Source: Tubiluchus corallicola (taxonomy: Eukaryota; Priapulida; Priapulimorpha; Priapulimorphida; Tubiluchidae). Taken from it: DNA of 64,000 nt. The notes beneath the pieces are model-generated. The model had not been told where the DNA came from and made no database searches. It saw only the letters and a program-made list of their open reading frames with translations. Shown piece after piece: positions 37,321 to 50,950 of the stretch. Made by a program: the position numbers and the translations under genes. Each line of letters begins with the position of its first letter. Positions within the stretch are counted from its first letter, which is position 1. The stretch spans positions 162,852 through 226,851 of the forward strand of contig JAQGDQ010000058.1 in NCBI GenBank assembly GCA_030141605.1. Direction: 5' to 3'.

Positions 37321-38724
37321 TTTTATGTGTTTTCTGAAATAGTTTGGTTACATGTTAGATTAGATTAAGCAGGGCATAGTATTAGTATTAGTACCTAGGC
37401 TGTATAGTTTTAGTTTGTAATGGGTTTATTTGTGTTTAGCATTTGCGCAAGTGCATGTTGGACAGTTGTAACCTACTTGTGAACAGACTGCACTGAATTT
37501 TGATTGCACTAGACAGACTTTGAATTCAAGCCCAAAATTGTAACCACATTTTCTTGTGATTAAAACGTCTAATTACATTTGTACGTCTGTTTTTTAATCC
37601 ATCCATTTTTTCAGTGCTTTAATCTTGACAGATTTTGTGGTTTACATTAGTGGTGTATTTGTTGACCTTGTGCCCCTAATACCCTTGGTTGAAATCCAAG
37701 TTTGAGTTTTCCCAGGCTGGTGAAACTCTGTTTGAGATAATTGCGTAATTTATCCATTTTATAGGTATTTTTGACTATTGCTATAAATGGCTGGTTTGCT
37801 TTCTAGTTTAGCAGTCAAACGGTTCAGAGATTTGCTTACTCACGTTATCTCCAGCAAACGTTTTCTTTTTGCAACGCCCTCTTTCGAAAAACGAAACCCT
37901 TGTTAATATGATAAGGCTCCAAGCATTTATCCAGGCAGGCTTCTTTCTCTGAGTCGTCCAGTGCGCAGTGCAAAACTATTTTTAGCTGTTCTTGCTTGAC
38001 AACAAGACTCGTATGATGCAAAACCAGAAAATTGCGCAGTAATAATTCTCATTTGAGTGTACTTAATGATTAAAAAAATTAAATCCGTTCGTTCTGTTTG
38101 TTCAAAGATATCTGAAAAGAACCGGTTATGAGGTGCGTTATATAACAGAGCAGCAATTCCAGAGCGATCTTATGTGCTGTTTGTTCTACAAACTCGAATG
38201 TATATTACTATAGAAGAAGGCGACACTGTTTGCACTTTGTTGTATGTCTGTATTCTCATTATATTTGTTTAATGATACGTAGTACGTAGCATTCTGTAGT
38301 GTAGTGCAGCTAATAATAGTCTAGGAATAAATATTAATTGGCGTTTCGTGAGTATAAATTGTACAGATGTATAATCTAGGACTGAGAGAGATCAGCAAAG
38401 GGTGTGTAAGTAAGGTAAGCTACAAATTTTTCACACAAACGTGATTATTACAGTGGCAATAATATAAGCAGTTTAATATAATAACTCTTGTGGTAACGAA
38501 GTCACTGTATCAATTACATTTTCAGTAACTTGCTTTAGCTATTGGAAGGTGCACTTGTATTGTAAGTTCAGTTTTATTAAAGTACTTCACATAGCAACTT
38601 TCGTACTTGTTAATTAATATTTGTTGAGTGTTTTTTACATAGAATTTGTGCAATATTTATTCAGAGAAATATTGTATAGTATTTTCTTTAGACTTTTCTT
38701 AGAACATTTCAAAGACACTGCAAG
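37321..38724 (+). other. Intergenic and 5' flank of the aminotransferase gene
   Basis: No coding exon is recognised. A possible noncoding first exon ends at GTAAG|GTAAGC (about 38416), and an acceptor TTTTCTTTAG lies 30-40 bases before the start codon at 38725. A weak tRNA-like stretch (about 37645-37720) was not accepted as a gene. Confidence 0.35.
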
Positions 38725-41700
38725 ATGACTACTAACAGCCATCCATTTCAAGACATTGTAAGACCAGATTTGGTGACAGCCAGAGGAGCTTCAAATCTCA
38801 ATACAAATGAAATGGTATGTTTTCTCTTCTCTTACAGAACGTAATTGGAATTTAATAGGTCCTAAAATGGCTTTCTTACTGGATTACACTTGCATTGGTC
38901 TGTCTTTTTTCGTCGAAATGACAGCAACTGTCATTTTGTTATAGTTGATGATATCCTGATGATGTAAAGCTTTTTGTTACCACTGAACAGAGTCATCTTT
39001 TAGAAACAGCTCTGCTAAAACTGAGTGAATGGGCTACCTTATGGCAGTTGCAAATTGCTGCACATAAGAATGTGCTTATCCATGTTGGTAGTCAAAATCT
39101 GCAAAAGGAATATTATTTAAATAATACTTTGTTAGAAATTGATACAGAGTGTCGTGACCTTGGTTTCACTATATGCTCAGATTTAAAATTTAACAAATAT
39201 TGTTAAAACCTGTCAGCCAAAAGCCTATAAAATCGTAAACATATAATTTAGATGTTTTTACACTAAAGACAAAAATCTTTACTTTCAGCATGTAAGACTT
39301 ACTTAAGACCTTTGTTAGAGTACTGTACACCAATCTGGAATCCTTATCTTGTAACTAAGATTGACATGACTTTTTTCCGTACGCACCCCATTTTGGGCTT
39401 AGGGGACATAACTTTGAATTATATAAAAATTACTGCAGACTGAGTATTTGCAAAAATCGTAGATATTTGGAATTCTTTAACTTGTGACACAGTTAACGCA
39501 CCTAATGTTAAACATTTTACACCATTCTTAGAGAATGAAAACTTGTTACAACATTGTAAACTTGATCGTAACTTGTTAACAAAGAGCCACCTATAAGTGC
39601 TCTGCCTGGGTGGCTTCTCTTTTTTCTCTTGTATTACATTGTAATACTATTTTGAAAATAATAAATCAATCAATCAAAACTGAATCAGTAGTCACAGTAG
39701 CAATAATCCTGGTTTTTCAAACCATTGAGCTTCAGTTCAAATCTCTGATATACAGTAAAAATGGCACACTTATAAAATATGAGTTTAGGGTTAAGTTATT
39801 GTGGGTGATAATCATTATTATTATTTTTGCCTTTCCCAAGTAGGTTATGCTCCAATGCCATTTGTTTGTTTTTTTGGCTTTTTTGTCTGATGTACAGCAG
39901 TAACCCTATTATGCAAAAAGTACTTAACAGACCTCTGTGACAGAAGGCATAGTCTGAAAGCACAATAGGGTTATTAATTCTTTTTGTCTTCCGCTAACAG
40001 CTATGAGTCAGTTCCGGATTCCATTTCGAGAAATTCTCGCTTGTAAAACATGTAACGCTGTCTGTAACTTTTGATTATACATGTATATAGCCTTATTCTA
40101 AGCTGACTTCATATATGAATATGTGTATTTGTCGGTTTATTATACCATCTCCAAATGGGTAAAGAAATGTAGATAAATAATACGTGGAATGGTTCGTCCA
40201 TCATTAATTATGATTCTGTTTAATGAACAATATATTTTTGAGACTTCTGCTAGTCTATGGCCGTCTTATACAGGTATATTTTTGTATGTTTCACTTGTTT
40301 ATTTTTGTTTTATGTTTTTCCTATCGAAAGTATCGGATGAACAAGTTTAGGATTTTACGATCTTGGTGGTGATCTGCTTCTTACTGAGCGCATTCTAGTT
40401 TTATTATAGAAATTTTTTATATTGAAATAACGTATGTGCCATTCTTACCTACATCCCAAGCTGCACATGGTTTGTTGAAAATATGTCAATCTTTGCCCTG
40501 CCAAAGGTTGATAGTAGACATTAAGAACGGTTATTGTTCTTTACGAGCTGTTTGACATCAACATGCAAGTCAATGATAATTGTATATGATGATAAACAAA
40601 AAATTGTTTTTTAATTGAGGTATGGATGTGGTCATATCGCTGATTTTATACAGAATGAAAGATATGCATCTAAAACACTTTTTGATTCCAAGAATGTCTT
40701 TATCTTTGGTGTTGGTGTTGTTGTTTGTTGTTGTTTTGTTGTTGCTGTTGCTGCTGTTGTTAACTTTATTACGACTTTCATATTAAGACTGGAAAAATAG
40801 GGCATATTTATCAAATGCAACTGTCTACAGCCTCCATTTTCATTTTATTTCTACTCCATTTTCATTTTGCATCTAATTACTTACAGTAAAGATTCCCTTT
40901 TGTTTGTATACACCCTTTGCTTTCTAGGTTAAAGATTTAATGGCTAATGGCAAGAAAATTTATCATTTTGCATTTGGCCAATCACCTTTCCCAGTTATGG
41001 ATGCGTTCCAATCGGCATTAAAAGAAAATGTACATCAGATGGCATATGTGCCTGTTGCAGGTATGGATAATAAAATAATGATTTGTTTGAAACCTAAATT
41101 TTAAGGTGTGCAGAAGCCCATTTGCTGCATAAACAACAGTTCTGTTCAGCTAGATATTTTTTGTTTTTTCCAATGTGAATACTATTGTAAACAAGTCACT
41201 AAATCAGCCACATGCCTCTTTTAGTCATGCACAATTAGAAATGTAGTAGCTCTAGTGTTTGTCAAAAACAACCCTCCTTCCAAGTTTGATCATCCAGATA
41301 ATATACAGATTCTTCTTTGAGGTATTTTGAGCGGACTATAACCTCAAATAAACACCTTGCTCTATCAGCATAAGCAGTAACTGAGATTGTTTGCACCTTT
41401 TATTAGTTGATGCATATCTTCCCGTTAGCATGACCAGTTTCTTGGGGTATTTATTGCCTCTTTGGTTTCACCTTGATTAAAGTTGGGTACGTGTGTGTAA
41501 CTTAAGATTTTGATTGACTGTGATGCTTGTATCTCTTGTCGGTCTCTGAGACAGTGAGCTGATACTTGTTGCGGTTAATATAATTACCCGACTTCAGTAT
41601 GAGACAAAATCATTTTCACGTTTAGAAAGTTTAACCTAGAACTTGAAACTTGCATTTGATTAATACAAAGTTTATTTTAGGTTTAATCAGTAATTTGTTC

Positions 41701-44700
41701 TATAATCAAGAAATTGTGTTTGTCCCAGACTAAACGTGTTTCTTCTGAGACAGGGCATTGACCAGTTCTCATGTCTGACCTGGGTTAAGCATCACTTTAT
41801 TGTGAGGCAGGCCCGAGATTACTTTTGATACAGATCAAATATTCTGTTATTGTGAATTTGTTAGATTAACCGGTGACTAAACTGTTTGATTGGGCTGAAC
41901 TGTAGAAAAAATATAGAACTTGTCTGTTTTAAGATATAAAACAAAACTAGGGTGTTTGTGTTCTATCATTATTCACCTGCATTGCACACAATGAATGCAT
42001 CATGGACTAGAACAGATTAGCTATGAGAATGTGCAAAATTACAGGCCTAATGATTTTAACTGAATAAATAAATTTATGAAGTCATGCGGGCATAACAACG
42101 TGGAGCAAATTATATTAAGTATATCTCTTTTATTCACATTTTGATCAATTTTTTCTTTGGTCACACCATAAAGCTTGTGTAGTCAATTAGTAAGGTACAA
42201 TTAAGAAAATTAAAAACTACTAATTGATCTTAATTGTTTGTAGGCATAGCAGAACTGAGACAAGCAATATGCGACTTTCACTACCGATTTGACAACTTGA
42301 AATTTCATTACGATCAAGTTCTTGTTGGACCTGGAACAAAGGAGCTAATTTATTTACTGATGTGTGTTTTTAATGGAGGTAAACCATTTTTTGTTAGATA
42401 TTAGCAAGGAGAATTCATAATTGTACATTAAAGCATGTACAGTTAACGATAAGAATGTGGTACATGGAAACTTGCCAAAAGAGTAATAAATGGACATGTT
42501 CATAGTATCTCCCTACTGCAAAAATGATTAAATCATATACATAGATGTAAACATGCAGATGGCAATGCTGAATGTCTTTTGAAATGTGGAAAGCATAGTA
42601 GCATCGGATAAATGCACGGTGAAATAATTTTCCTGACAAAAGTTTGTCAACAAGCTATGTGCGACAGAAAGTTTACTGATGAACTCGCTGATTCCATTTT
42701 GCCTTCAACGCTGTTACCATTGGATTGTCTAAATTGCTCTCAGGCTGTTTTCACAAAATGTTATAAAGGAATTTTTTGAAACTTTACAGCTGGAGATGCA
42801 TTTAAATGTTGCAACGAGAAAAGGGAATGTGCACTGTGTTAAACTTTTTACTAATACACAAGCAATTGGTAAAACATGCAAGCATTGATGTTTAGATGTG
42901 TAGATGTGTAGTATAGTTTAACTTACATGTGTGTTTCTTTGTCATTAGAACTTAAAGGTAAGACTCTTCACGTGTTTTACTCCTTTTCTATAGATGTGTA
43001 CGTTCTTTCGCCATCTTGGACAACGTACAAACCACAAGCTAAGTTAGCAGGACATACTGCTAAAGTTATTGAAACATGTATGGATAATAAATGGAGAGTG
43101 CAGCCAGAAGTGCTAGAAAAGGTAATGTTGGTCTTTGCCATTTCGTTTTCTGCTAGTCGCGTATTAGACTGACTGCGAGCACAATTGTCTTGATTTCCAT
43201 TATATCGTTTCTTGATACACACTATGTGTAACAGCTTCTTTGGCATTATACCAAGCAATCATGAATTTTTGGATACGTTTTGAGACCACAAGCTATGTGT
43301 ATTATTTATTTGGCACAAGTACCCAATAACTGATTATTTGAATTTGTGGGAGAATAGATTGTGATCGCTCATATAATTTTTTTTATTTTCACTCACAGGT
43401 TTTCTCTGATTCAGAAGCTGGGCGTAACAAATTGTTAATCCTTACAAATCCCGATAACCCAAGTATGTAAACTTATTAAACTATTTTTCGTTACTTTATG
43501 AGAAAAATAAAATGTTATAGTTATGATACTGAAAACAAATATGCAGCATTGATTATGGTAGGTGGAAATGTTTGAATTACCAAAAAGTATAGTTTTTCTC
43601 AGTTTTGTAATTGCTAACTGTTTGACATTAAGTGTATAAGTGTTAATTTAAAGAAGCTTAGTAGTGGTACTTGTTGAAATGTAATATTATTTAAACCAGT
43701 AATCTTCCAGGACTTGATTAATTTAAAATTAATGTACATTGCTTATTATTCATGCTGCTTATTTTGTGCTCTTACTTTGGAAACGAAAGGATTTTATTAT
43801 GTGGCATATTTTACAAGATGTAAGCCATATTAGCGATCATAGTTATTTGAACGCTTAAATTTTCATAATAAATTAATGCAAAACTCAAATGACGTGACTC
43901 AAGTTTAAATTTTATTTCAGCTTACAAAAATTGTTTTGCATCGAGAATCAGTCTCCATGATTTGTATAATTTTGCTTATATTATCTTGGTCCTGTTTCCT
44001 GACACCTGTTTTATTTCAGCTGGAACAGTCTACCTGTCAGAGCAGCTACAACAAATCAGGTTCTGATAATTCTAACTTTGATAATCGAACGTGTTAAACC
44101 ACATGTTAGATGTTATAGTTTTTCCTTCTGAGTTCAAAAGCAGCACTGTATGTCTACTAGTGATTATTGCATAAGTGAAAGTAGTGAAATTTCATAAGTG
44201 CAGAGCATGCAGAACTGTCACAGTCTGTTTGCAGTTATTAACTAATGTAACTGTACTTTTGATTTGAAGATGAGATCACAAACTTTCATTCATTGGAGCC
44301 TTGATTCAGTCGTTTCCACTTTAATTGATTAGATTTTCAAATCCACTATGTCTTAAAATACAGTGCTGCGTTTTAAAAACATCATTATTTTAACTTATTT
44401 TTAATTTTCTTCGAAACTGATAATTTTATTGTTTATTTGTGCCTCTTTGTGATACTGTGTTTATGTTAACATTGTACTTAATGTAGTCGATTGAATTCTT
44501 TTCAGTGACGTTTTGAGAAGGCATAACGTCTTGGTTCTGAGTGATGAAATTTATGCACGTTTAGAATACAATGGAAAGCATGATACCATTGCACGAGTAA
44601 GTTCCAAAAATTTCGTGACTTTCATTATGCATCCACATGTACATTAAAAGTTTTCAGTGTGCGAGGCTCGTGATTTGATTTTTACAAAGAATAAGATGCA

Positions 44701-47700
44701 CATGCATATTTTTAGCTCTGTATTTGAAACTGTTAACAAAATTTAGCAAATTATTAAACCAGTCAGACAGTCAGATAAGGAGAGGTGATAAATATCGTGA
44801 CTGTTTGAGTCTTTAGTTGTGCATTTGAATTACAAGCCCTTTTAGCTAATTACATTAGTGTACTGCACAGAGTTAAAGCTGTTAACGGTAATGATACATA
44901 TTGATAAAAGATAATGAGATTGATAATTCTTGCTTATCATATGGATATCGTTATCCTATTGCTGGAAAATAAGTGTTGTTTAGTTTGTATTTACAATTCT
45001 ATACAGAACTAAAAATATGTTTCCCTGCTTGTTTTCTAATTTTAGTTTGTACGCTTTCCTGTTTCCATGTGTTATTATTTATAAATATCTGTAAGTGACT
45101 AATTCGCTTTTACTTTGCTCTTGCAGTACTATCCAGAAGGTACCATTCTCAGCAATGGAATGTCCAAATGGTCAAGTGCTGGAGGCTGGAGGGTAAGCTG
45201 ATAAAATTATTAGCATCAATTACTTTTTTACTTTAATTTAGTTTTAGCTGTTTTGAAGAGCTGTGCATTTGGGTCACCCATTAAATGGTATTATCTATAA
45301 ATAATTTGTATTTCTGTATAATAATAACAACAGTAAGCAGCAACCATGTTACACAAACATCTTGAGTATTAGCAATTTTTTATGCAAAATTTATAAAGAG
45401 TGTAGAACAAGTGAGATGTCAACAAACTAGAAATTTAAGCAAGTGCAAGTAAATTTAGGATCGAGTCTAGCACTCCATGAAAGCAAATATCACCAATGTA
45501 TGATCATATCTCACAGGTTGGTTATAGCATCTACCCACCTGAGCTGAATGCCTTGAAGGCAGCAGTAAGATGTGCTGCAAGTCATACCTACTCTTGTGCA
45601 CCTGCGCCCATGCAGTATGCAGTTGCTAAAGCATTGACGATGGTAGAAGAGTGCAATGAGTACATATTTCATACAGCTAGAATTCTCTCTCAACTAGCAG
45701 CGTACTGCTGCAGGTAAGCTTGCTGGTTTCAAATATTTAATTAAAATTCAGAAAAATGTTGTATTAGCTTAATTTCAAATATTGTTGTTGTTAAGCTTCT
45801 ATTTGCAATTCAGGTGAAATTTGACGTGTTTTTTGTCATTTGAATTTATTTCAATTGTTGTATTTTCCTTCACTTTCTTGTTCCGTTCAGAATCTCATGA
45901 ATAGCAAAATTTCTCATTTCAGCTTAAGGTACAAAAACCTAGCAACCCATTATATGTCAAGGAAAATCTATCAAATAACATGAAATTTCGATTTTCATTC
46001 TTATTGGTTTATAATGTTTTTTTTGCAGAGAATTACAATCACTAGGTGTGAAGGTTGTGCCCCCTAGTGGCGGTTACTACTGCTTCCCAGACTTTGAGTG
46101 TTTGAGACCCGCTCTTGAGAGAAGAGGCATTAAGAGTGGTCAGCAGCTCGCCGATGCAATATTTTCCGAGGCAAATGTTGCTGTAAGCTTCTTTGCATTT
46201 TCATGACATTTGCGAAATTGATGAGAATTTCAAAAACCAGTTCCTTCAATGCATATTTCCACAGGAAACGAGTACAATCGTTTACAGTTATTGGTGCCTT
46301 AAGATCTTTGTTTTTACTAATGCAATCTGTTGGTATTGTGTGAGTGCCAAGATGGCACCTTGATAACATACAGGTGTTTACTAAATGTGTGGGACCATAC
46401 CGAATTTTTATAAATTTGCTTTCTTGTTCTTCATTAGTATCATTCCGCTATTTTATTTTAGTGCATGAAATAACCTTGTGTGCATGATGCCCTTTAAGTA
46501 CAGATTTTAAAGTCTTCATGTAAACAGCAAATAACATCATTTCATTCATGTTAAAAACTCATTTTAGTTTTCTTTAAAAAAAAACTTTAAAATTACTCAA
46601 TACTCTGTGAAACGATTGTTTATACAAGCTTTCTCAGTGTCCATAACTTTGTCAAACTATATTAGAATTGAATTAACAGTGCCAACTTATCTTACCTTAC
46701 ACGATTCAGTACTAATTATTATAAAGTAATTATCAACAGCTGTTTGAATCCTTCATAGCTAATTATCATCATATGATAGTTCAAAGCAAAATTAATGTGT
46801 AGTTTAAATGTATTAATACTTTGTGTATATAACCAGTTGTGATCATTCAGGAGAAGGAAGTTGTTTAGCATTTTGACTGATTATGTCTATTGCATTTTGT
46901 CTCACAGGTGAAAATGGGTCTAATGCATTTACATTTTTTAACACATTGCGGCATTGCAAAAAATTGAGAAGTAGCACTTGATTGAAGACCACTAATTTAA
47001 TTAAATTTTAAGGTCAGATTTACCAGATCATATTTCATTTTCAGCTGATGAGTGGAGGTCCAGCTTTCTTGAGACCTGACTCAGAATTTACTGTCAGGTT
47101 GTGTTTTGTTGACTTTGACGGTACCGAAGCTTTAAAAGCCAGCATGAAAATTGGCAGAGCAAGACCACTGACAGATGAATTCGTGAAACTGTACTGCAAA
47201 AATGTTGTAGAAGGAACAGAAGTAAGTAAAACATTGAATAAGATGAACGAATGGTTTAAAGACAACATGTGATTTTCAGGAATGCTAGTTTGAAATTCTG
47301 AACAACTGCTTTAACACTAGCTAATCATATTAGGCACCACTCTAGGTTAACTTTTAGGTTTACGTAGTACACGAATTACAATTAAACAATGTTAGACATT
47401 TGCATAAGCACTAACTTACCGATATATACACTGACGTACCACACTATCTGGTATCTAAAGATGAAGTTATTGATGTTCCGTATATAAGCATGTTTAGCAA
47501 AGTATGTCAGAGTTTGCTCTTACCTCCACATATATGAACTTTAGGCCTGAATGTGATGCACTGTGCTATCAGATGCTGTTCCCGAATTTCTCATTCTGTC
47601 CTGACCCCTAACTTTTAAATTTTATAACATTTGAAAAACAATGTTTACTTTTGGTTTTTGAGGCTTATGAAGACAAATGACCCATTTATCAAGTTCTCCA

Positions 47701-48414
47701 TCGCTTAAATTTCGTGATAACATATTGTTTTAAAATTAAGATTTTGTTAACCATAATAATGTCATGCTATTTTTAAATGTCTTAGAAGTAGTTTATTCGG
47801 CCATCTGTGACTGTGACGCTTCTGATGTCTAAGTATCGTCCAAGCAGATAGTGCTTCTTAGTCAGTAGGTCCTATGCATAATTATTCTGTCTAACAATCA
47901 TTTTAGCTTCATATAAAAAAGGGTTACTGCTACTTTATGTTTGCTTATCATAGTAAAGTATGCAGGCTCGATAAAATCTTAATTTTAATATTACTTGTTG
48001 ACACTACCAAAAAAAATTATGAAGCATACTGCCTGAAAGGAAATATGATTACCGATATAGTACCTCAAAAAGTCCAACTGTGTGGGCAATTTGAATTGTT
48101 ATTGGTAGACCATAGGCATGGCAGTTTCTAGTGTCTACTACTAAACTATCTACTGTTTAGTTGCATTTGAAAGCAGTTCTTGTAAATTACAAATTTGGTG
48201 TTCCCTAAGCTTTAAGATGTTAAACACGACACTCAGTAGATAATAAAACAGTAAGTATAATAATATTCTTCAAAATGTTTCTGCATTTAGGAAATAAATT
48301 CCATAGTAAATATTGAAGAATTTTAAGAGCTAACAACCTAGCATAATATGTTCTTCTTTTATTCTATTTTAGGCTTTGAAGAACTGGGTCATCAAAAATA
48401 CTGAATGCCAATAG
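38725..48414 (+). CDS. PLP-dependent class I/II aminotransferase (twelve exons)
   Basis: Exons: 38725-38814, 40928-41060, 42244-42378, 42994-43121, 43399-43462, 44020-44059, 44506-44596, 45127-45192, 45517-45713, 46029-46182, 47045-47221 and 48373-48414. Phases join to give 438 residues. All fold-type I hallmarks are present: GQSPFP near residue 47; GPGTKE (103-108) for cofactor phosphate; NPDNPTG (179-185, with N182 the pyridoxal O3' ligand, its codons split by an intron); LSDEIY (208-213, with D210 for the pyridinium nitrogen and Y213); SNGMSKW with K241 as the Schiff-base lysine; GGWRVGY with R249 for phosphate; and VRL with R384 as the substrate carboxylate arginine. It should therefore be an active transaminase, cytosolic by inference since no targeting peptide is evident. 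Substrate cannot be told. It is aspartate-aminotransferase-like, but the GGWR context differs from the usual mitochondrial and cytosolic GOT enzymes, tyrosine aminotransferase and KYAT. Confidence 0.92.
38940..39677 (+). mobile_element. 3' end of a CR1/Jockey-like LINE (pseudogenic)
   Basis: Broken reading frames give reverse-transcriptase tail motifs in order: YPDDVKLF (the YADD box, with Ala changed to Pro, at about 38952), LSEWATLWQLQIAAHK, CRDLGFTICSDLKFNK, CKTYLRPLLEYCTPIWNPYL and WNSLTCD...NVKHF. The element ends in a short tail of AATAAATCAATCAATC, typical of this LINE group. It sits in intron 1 of the aminotransferase gene, in sense orientation, 5'-truncated, with several stops and frameshifts. 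Confidence 0.85.
40709..40765. repeat. (GTT)n-like simple repeat
   Basis: Imperfect GTT/GCT triplets shortly before exon 2 of the aminotransferase. The open frames on both strands (poly-Val, poly-Thr) are artefacts. Confidence 0.8.
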
Positions 48415-48545
48415 AAACAGGACACTTGCTTGTCTAGTATTGGAAATAATGATTCTGCACCTTGGTTTTTGTACGTCCACTCTGTACTCTGTGTCTGTCT
48501 GTGATAGTTTTTCTACTTTGCCAAGAAAGTAGAAAGTTTTTGCTA

Positions 48546-49508
48546 CAGTAGGCGCCGCTTAATAGACTCACTTTGTGACCGAATTAGACCCAATTAACCG
48601 ACTGAACCTATTAACCGATGGGTGTAGTATTACTGGTACACTACGAGTCATCAGCTTAGTATGCACTGTAAAGGTTTTTAATGAATTTTAGAAACGAAGT
48701 AATGGCTAAATTTTTACATGCAGTTAAAAATTTAAAAAAACATTTTAAAATAATAATTTATATAAGTGAATTAGCAAAAATTAAAAAGCATACTTTTCTA
48801 AATCACACAGGTCTGTTTATTTGCAAAAATTACAAAAATTCCTTCAACGTCGGCTGCTTCATTTTATCACGAATAAGGTGGCTCACAAAGTTCTCAAAAT
48901 GATAAAGACATCGAAAATCTGTCGTTGTATGATGCACAAATCCTTGGCATGATTAAACTGTTGGTGGTGTCCGCATTTCCCTGCAGGTTCGTCTATTGCT
49001 TGGCCTAAGCTCCCACTTGCTATAATTGTGACGTACTTACTGTACCTGTACCTGCTTCCTTGGCATAACAGCAACATCCAACTGACTAAACTTTCTGGCA
49101 AAGACAGCCAGAGCTTCAAAAGGAAACCGCTAGGCAAGTGATTAAATGTTTAGCTTCCAGGAATTCTTAGGTAACAAGGTTAATTGGAGTGGACAGGCGG
49201 GTCAAAGCAAACCATTAGGCTAGCATATTTACAAACAAAACAGTACTTAACATGATTGTTTCTATGTATATTATAGGACAAAAGCGAACTAGGATGACAG
49301 AAAAGTCATAAAAGCTTATTAGTCACACGAAAGTGTCTTATTGAAGCATATGAAGCAAAAATATTGAGTCAATTATGCAGAGTTATTTGAGTAAATTACC
49401 AACAAGTTTTTATGTACATTTGAATAAAAGCAGCCCGTACCAGGCGTTTTTTAGTCAATTAAGCGATTGAGTCTATTAACCGTGGAGTCTATTAAGTGGC
49501 ACCTACTG
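48546..49508. mobile_element. Tigger/pogo-like MITE (CAGTAGGCGCCGCTT family)
   Basis: A 963-bp element flanked by TA. The ends CAGTAGGCGCCGCTTAATAG and CTATTAAGTGGCACCTACTG are inverted repeats over about 24 bases with two mismatches. Near both ends, ATTAACCG and GTCTATTAA words repeat. It lies about 130 bases after the aminotransferase stop codon and contains the first AATAAA on that strand (about 49424), so it may supply that gene's poly(A) signal. No coding capacity. Confidence 0.85.
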
Positions 49509-49574
49509 TACTTGGCTGAGAAGGTAAAAAAATAACACAAAACTAAACAAGAACTTAGAAATTCTTATTATCTT

Positions 49575-49584
49575 TTTATTTATT
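49575..49584 (-). promoter_or_regulatory. Candidate poly(A) signal of the MAP gene
   Basis: Overlapping TTTATT words on the plus strand read AATAAATAAA on the minus strand. They lie 1.4 kb beyond the MAP stop and just outside the MITE. Other, nearer TTTATT words exist (for example about 50122 and 50265), so the true 3' end is uncertain. The interval 49585-50950 is AT-rich, lacks genes, and is read as MAP 3' UTR. Confidence 0.35.
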
Positions 49585-50950
49585 GTTGTAAAAATCAAGT
49601 AGTTATGTGCAGTCAATAAGTTTGTGACATAATATATATCTATACGTCAGTCGAACGAAGTTGATAATTAAGTTTGAATTGAATACTGTACAAAGCTAAT
49701 ACCAACTACTTAACATCTAAATTTACATACAACAGCAGACATGTACTTAAACACCCATAAAGCATATCAAAATGCTTTCTGTAATTTGTGCTGCTTGCAC
49801 CTCATTGGTTAATAACAAAACTACTATCCTTAATACCTACATTAAAATTATTGCTTCGTGATCATTCACTATCATGTTAGATAAACATTGTAATATCTAT
49901 TGATTAAATTTTCTTTAGAAAAAATGCAGTGAATATGAAATCATAACTCTCTGCTTCAACTTGATTGTCTGTGAAAAAAATGAAGTTTGCCATTTTTATC
50001 ATAAATAGGCATCAAAATTTTACTGTATAATGTAATCACGTGTTTTTAAATGAAGATATTATAGTAAGTAAAACATTCAAAGGAAATAATTCTCTAATTT
50101 TATATTATGTGATTTGGAAGGATTTATTTACAATAAAATTCTTGCTTATAGAGAAACAAGTTCCATCTCTCAATAGAATAGAAAATACAGTATCAATATT
50201 ATAACTTTTATACAATAAATGATGATAAAATGGAAACAGTGACAGTGTAGTTCAAATTTTTATTTGCATCTATTATTAACCCAGCATTTTAGCTTCCAAA
50301 AGGAATTTCATCTGAATAAATATGTAACTAAGAATGCACAACTTCACATTTCATATTAATGGAATGTTACAGAAAATTAATGAAAAATGGAATGGTTTAA
50401 AATAGTGTCATTATAAGTCACTCACACTAAACAAAATTAAATATGTTACATCGAATCCATAACTTTGAATATTTGTATTATCTGCATCTTCTTAAATTAA
50501 TATACAAATGTTCGTAGCCTATTGACAAGTGACAGAGATTAGGTGACACAGAGAGAAAAGTACATCTTGCTTATGCCATTTTTTTCAACTTTGAATATCA
50601 GTGTACTGTTTATTGAACGTGTTTAAAAATATAATTTGGCACTTGGTTCAAATAATTTTTTTGGTATTATGTATAGATGTTACCTCTATTTGCAACCAAT
50701 CAAAATTTAGTTCTGTGAAATCTCACATTCTGATAGATGATCTTAAACTTAGTAAAGCAGTTCAATGCAAACCAAATACATTGTTAGGTAACAACAAAAC
50801 ACAGCCATGATAAAATAATAGTCTAAAATTTATAATTAACATGTACTACCATATTACTGGAGTTGGTCAGGAAGTATTTTTTGAACGTGTAGAATGCATA
50901 AATTAATAAGTCTAAATGCCTCAGGCCGGATGCGTTTCAGAAACCAGACA

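Noticed and set aside
37645-37720. tRNA-like stretch with a B-box-like GGTTGAAATCC
   Set aside because: The A box is poor and the arms do not fold; at best an old SINE remnant.
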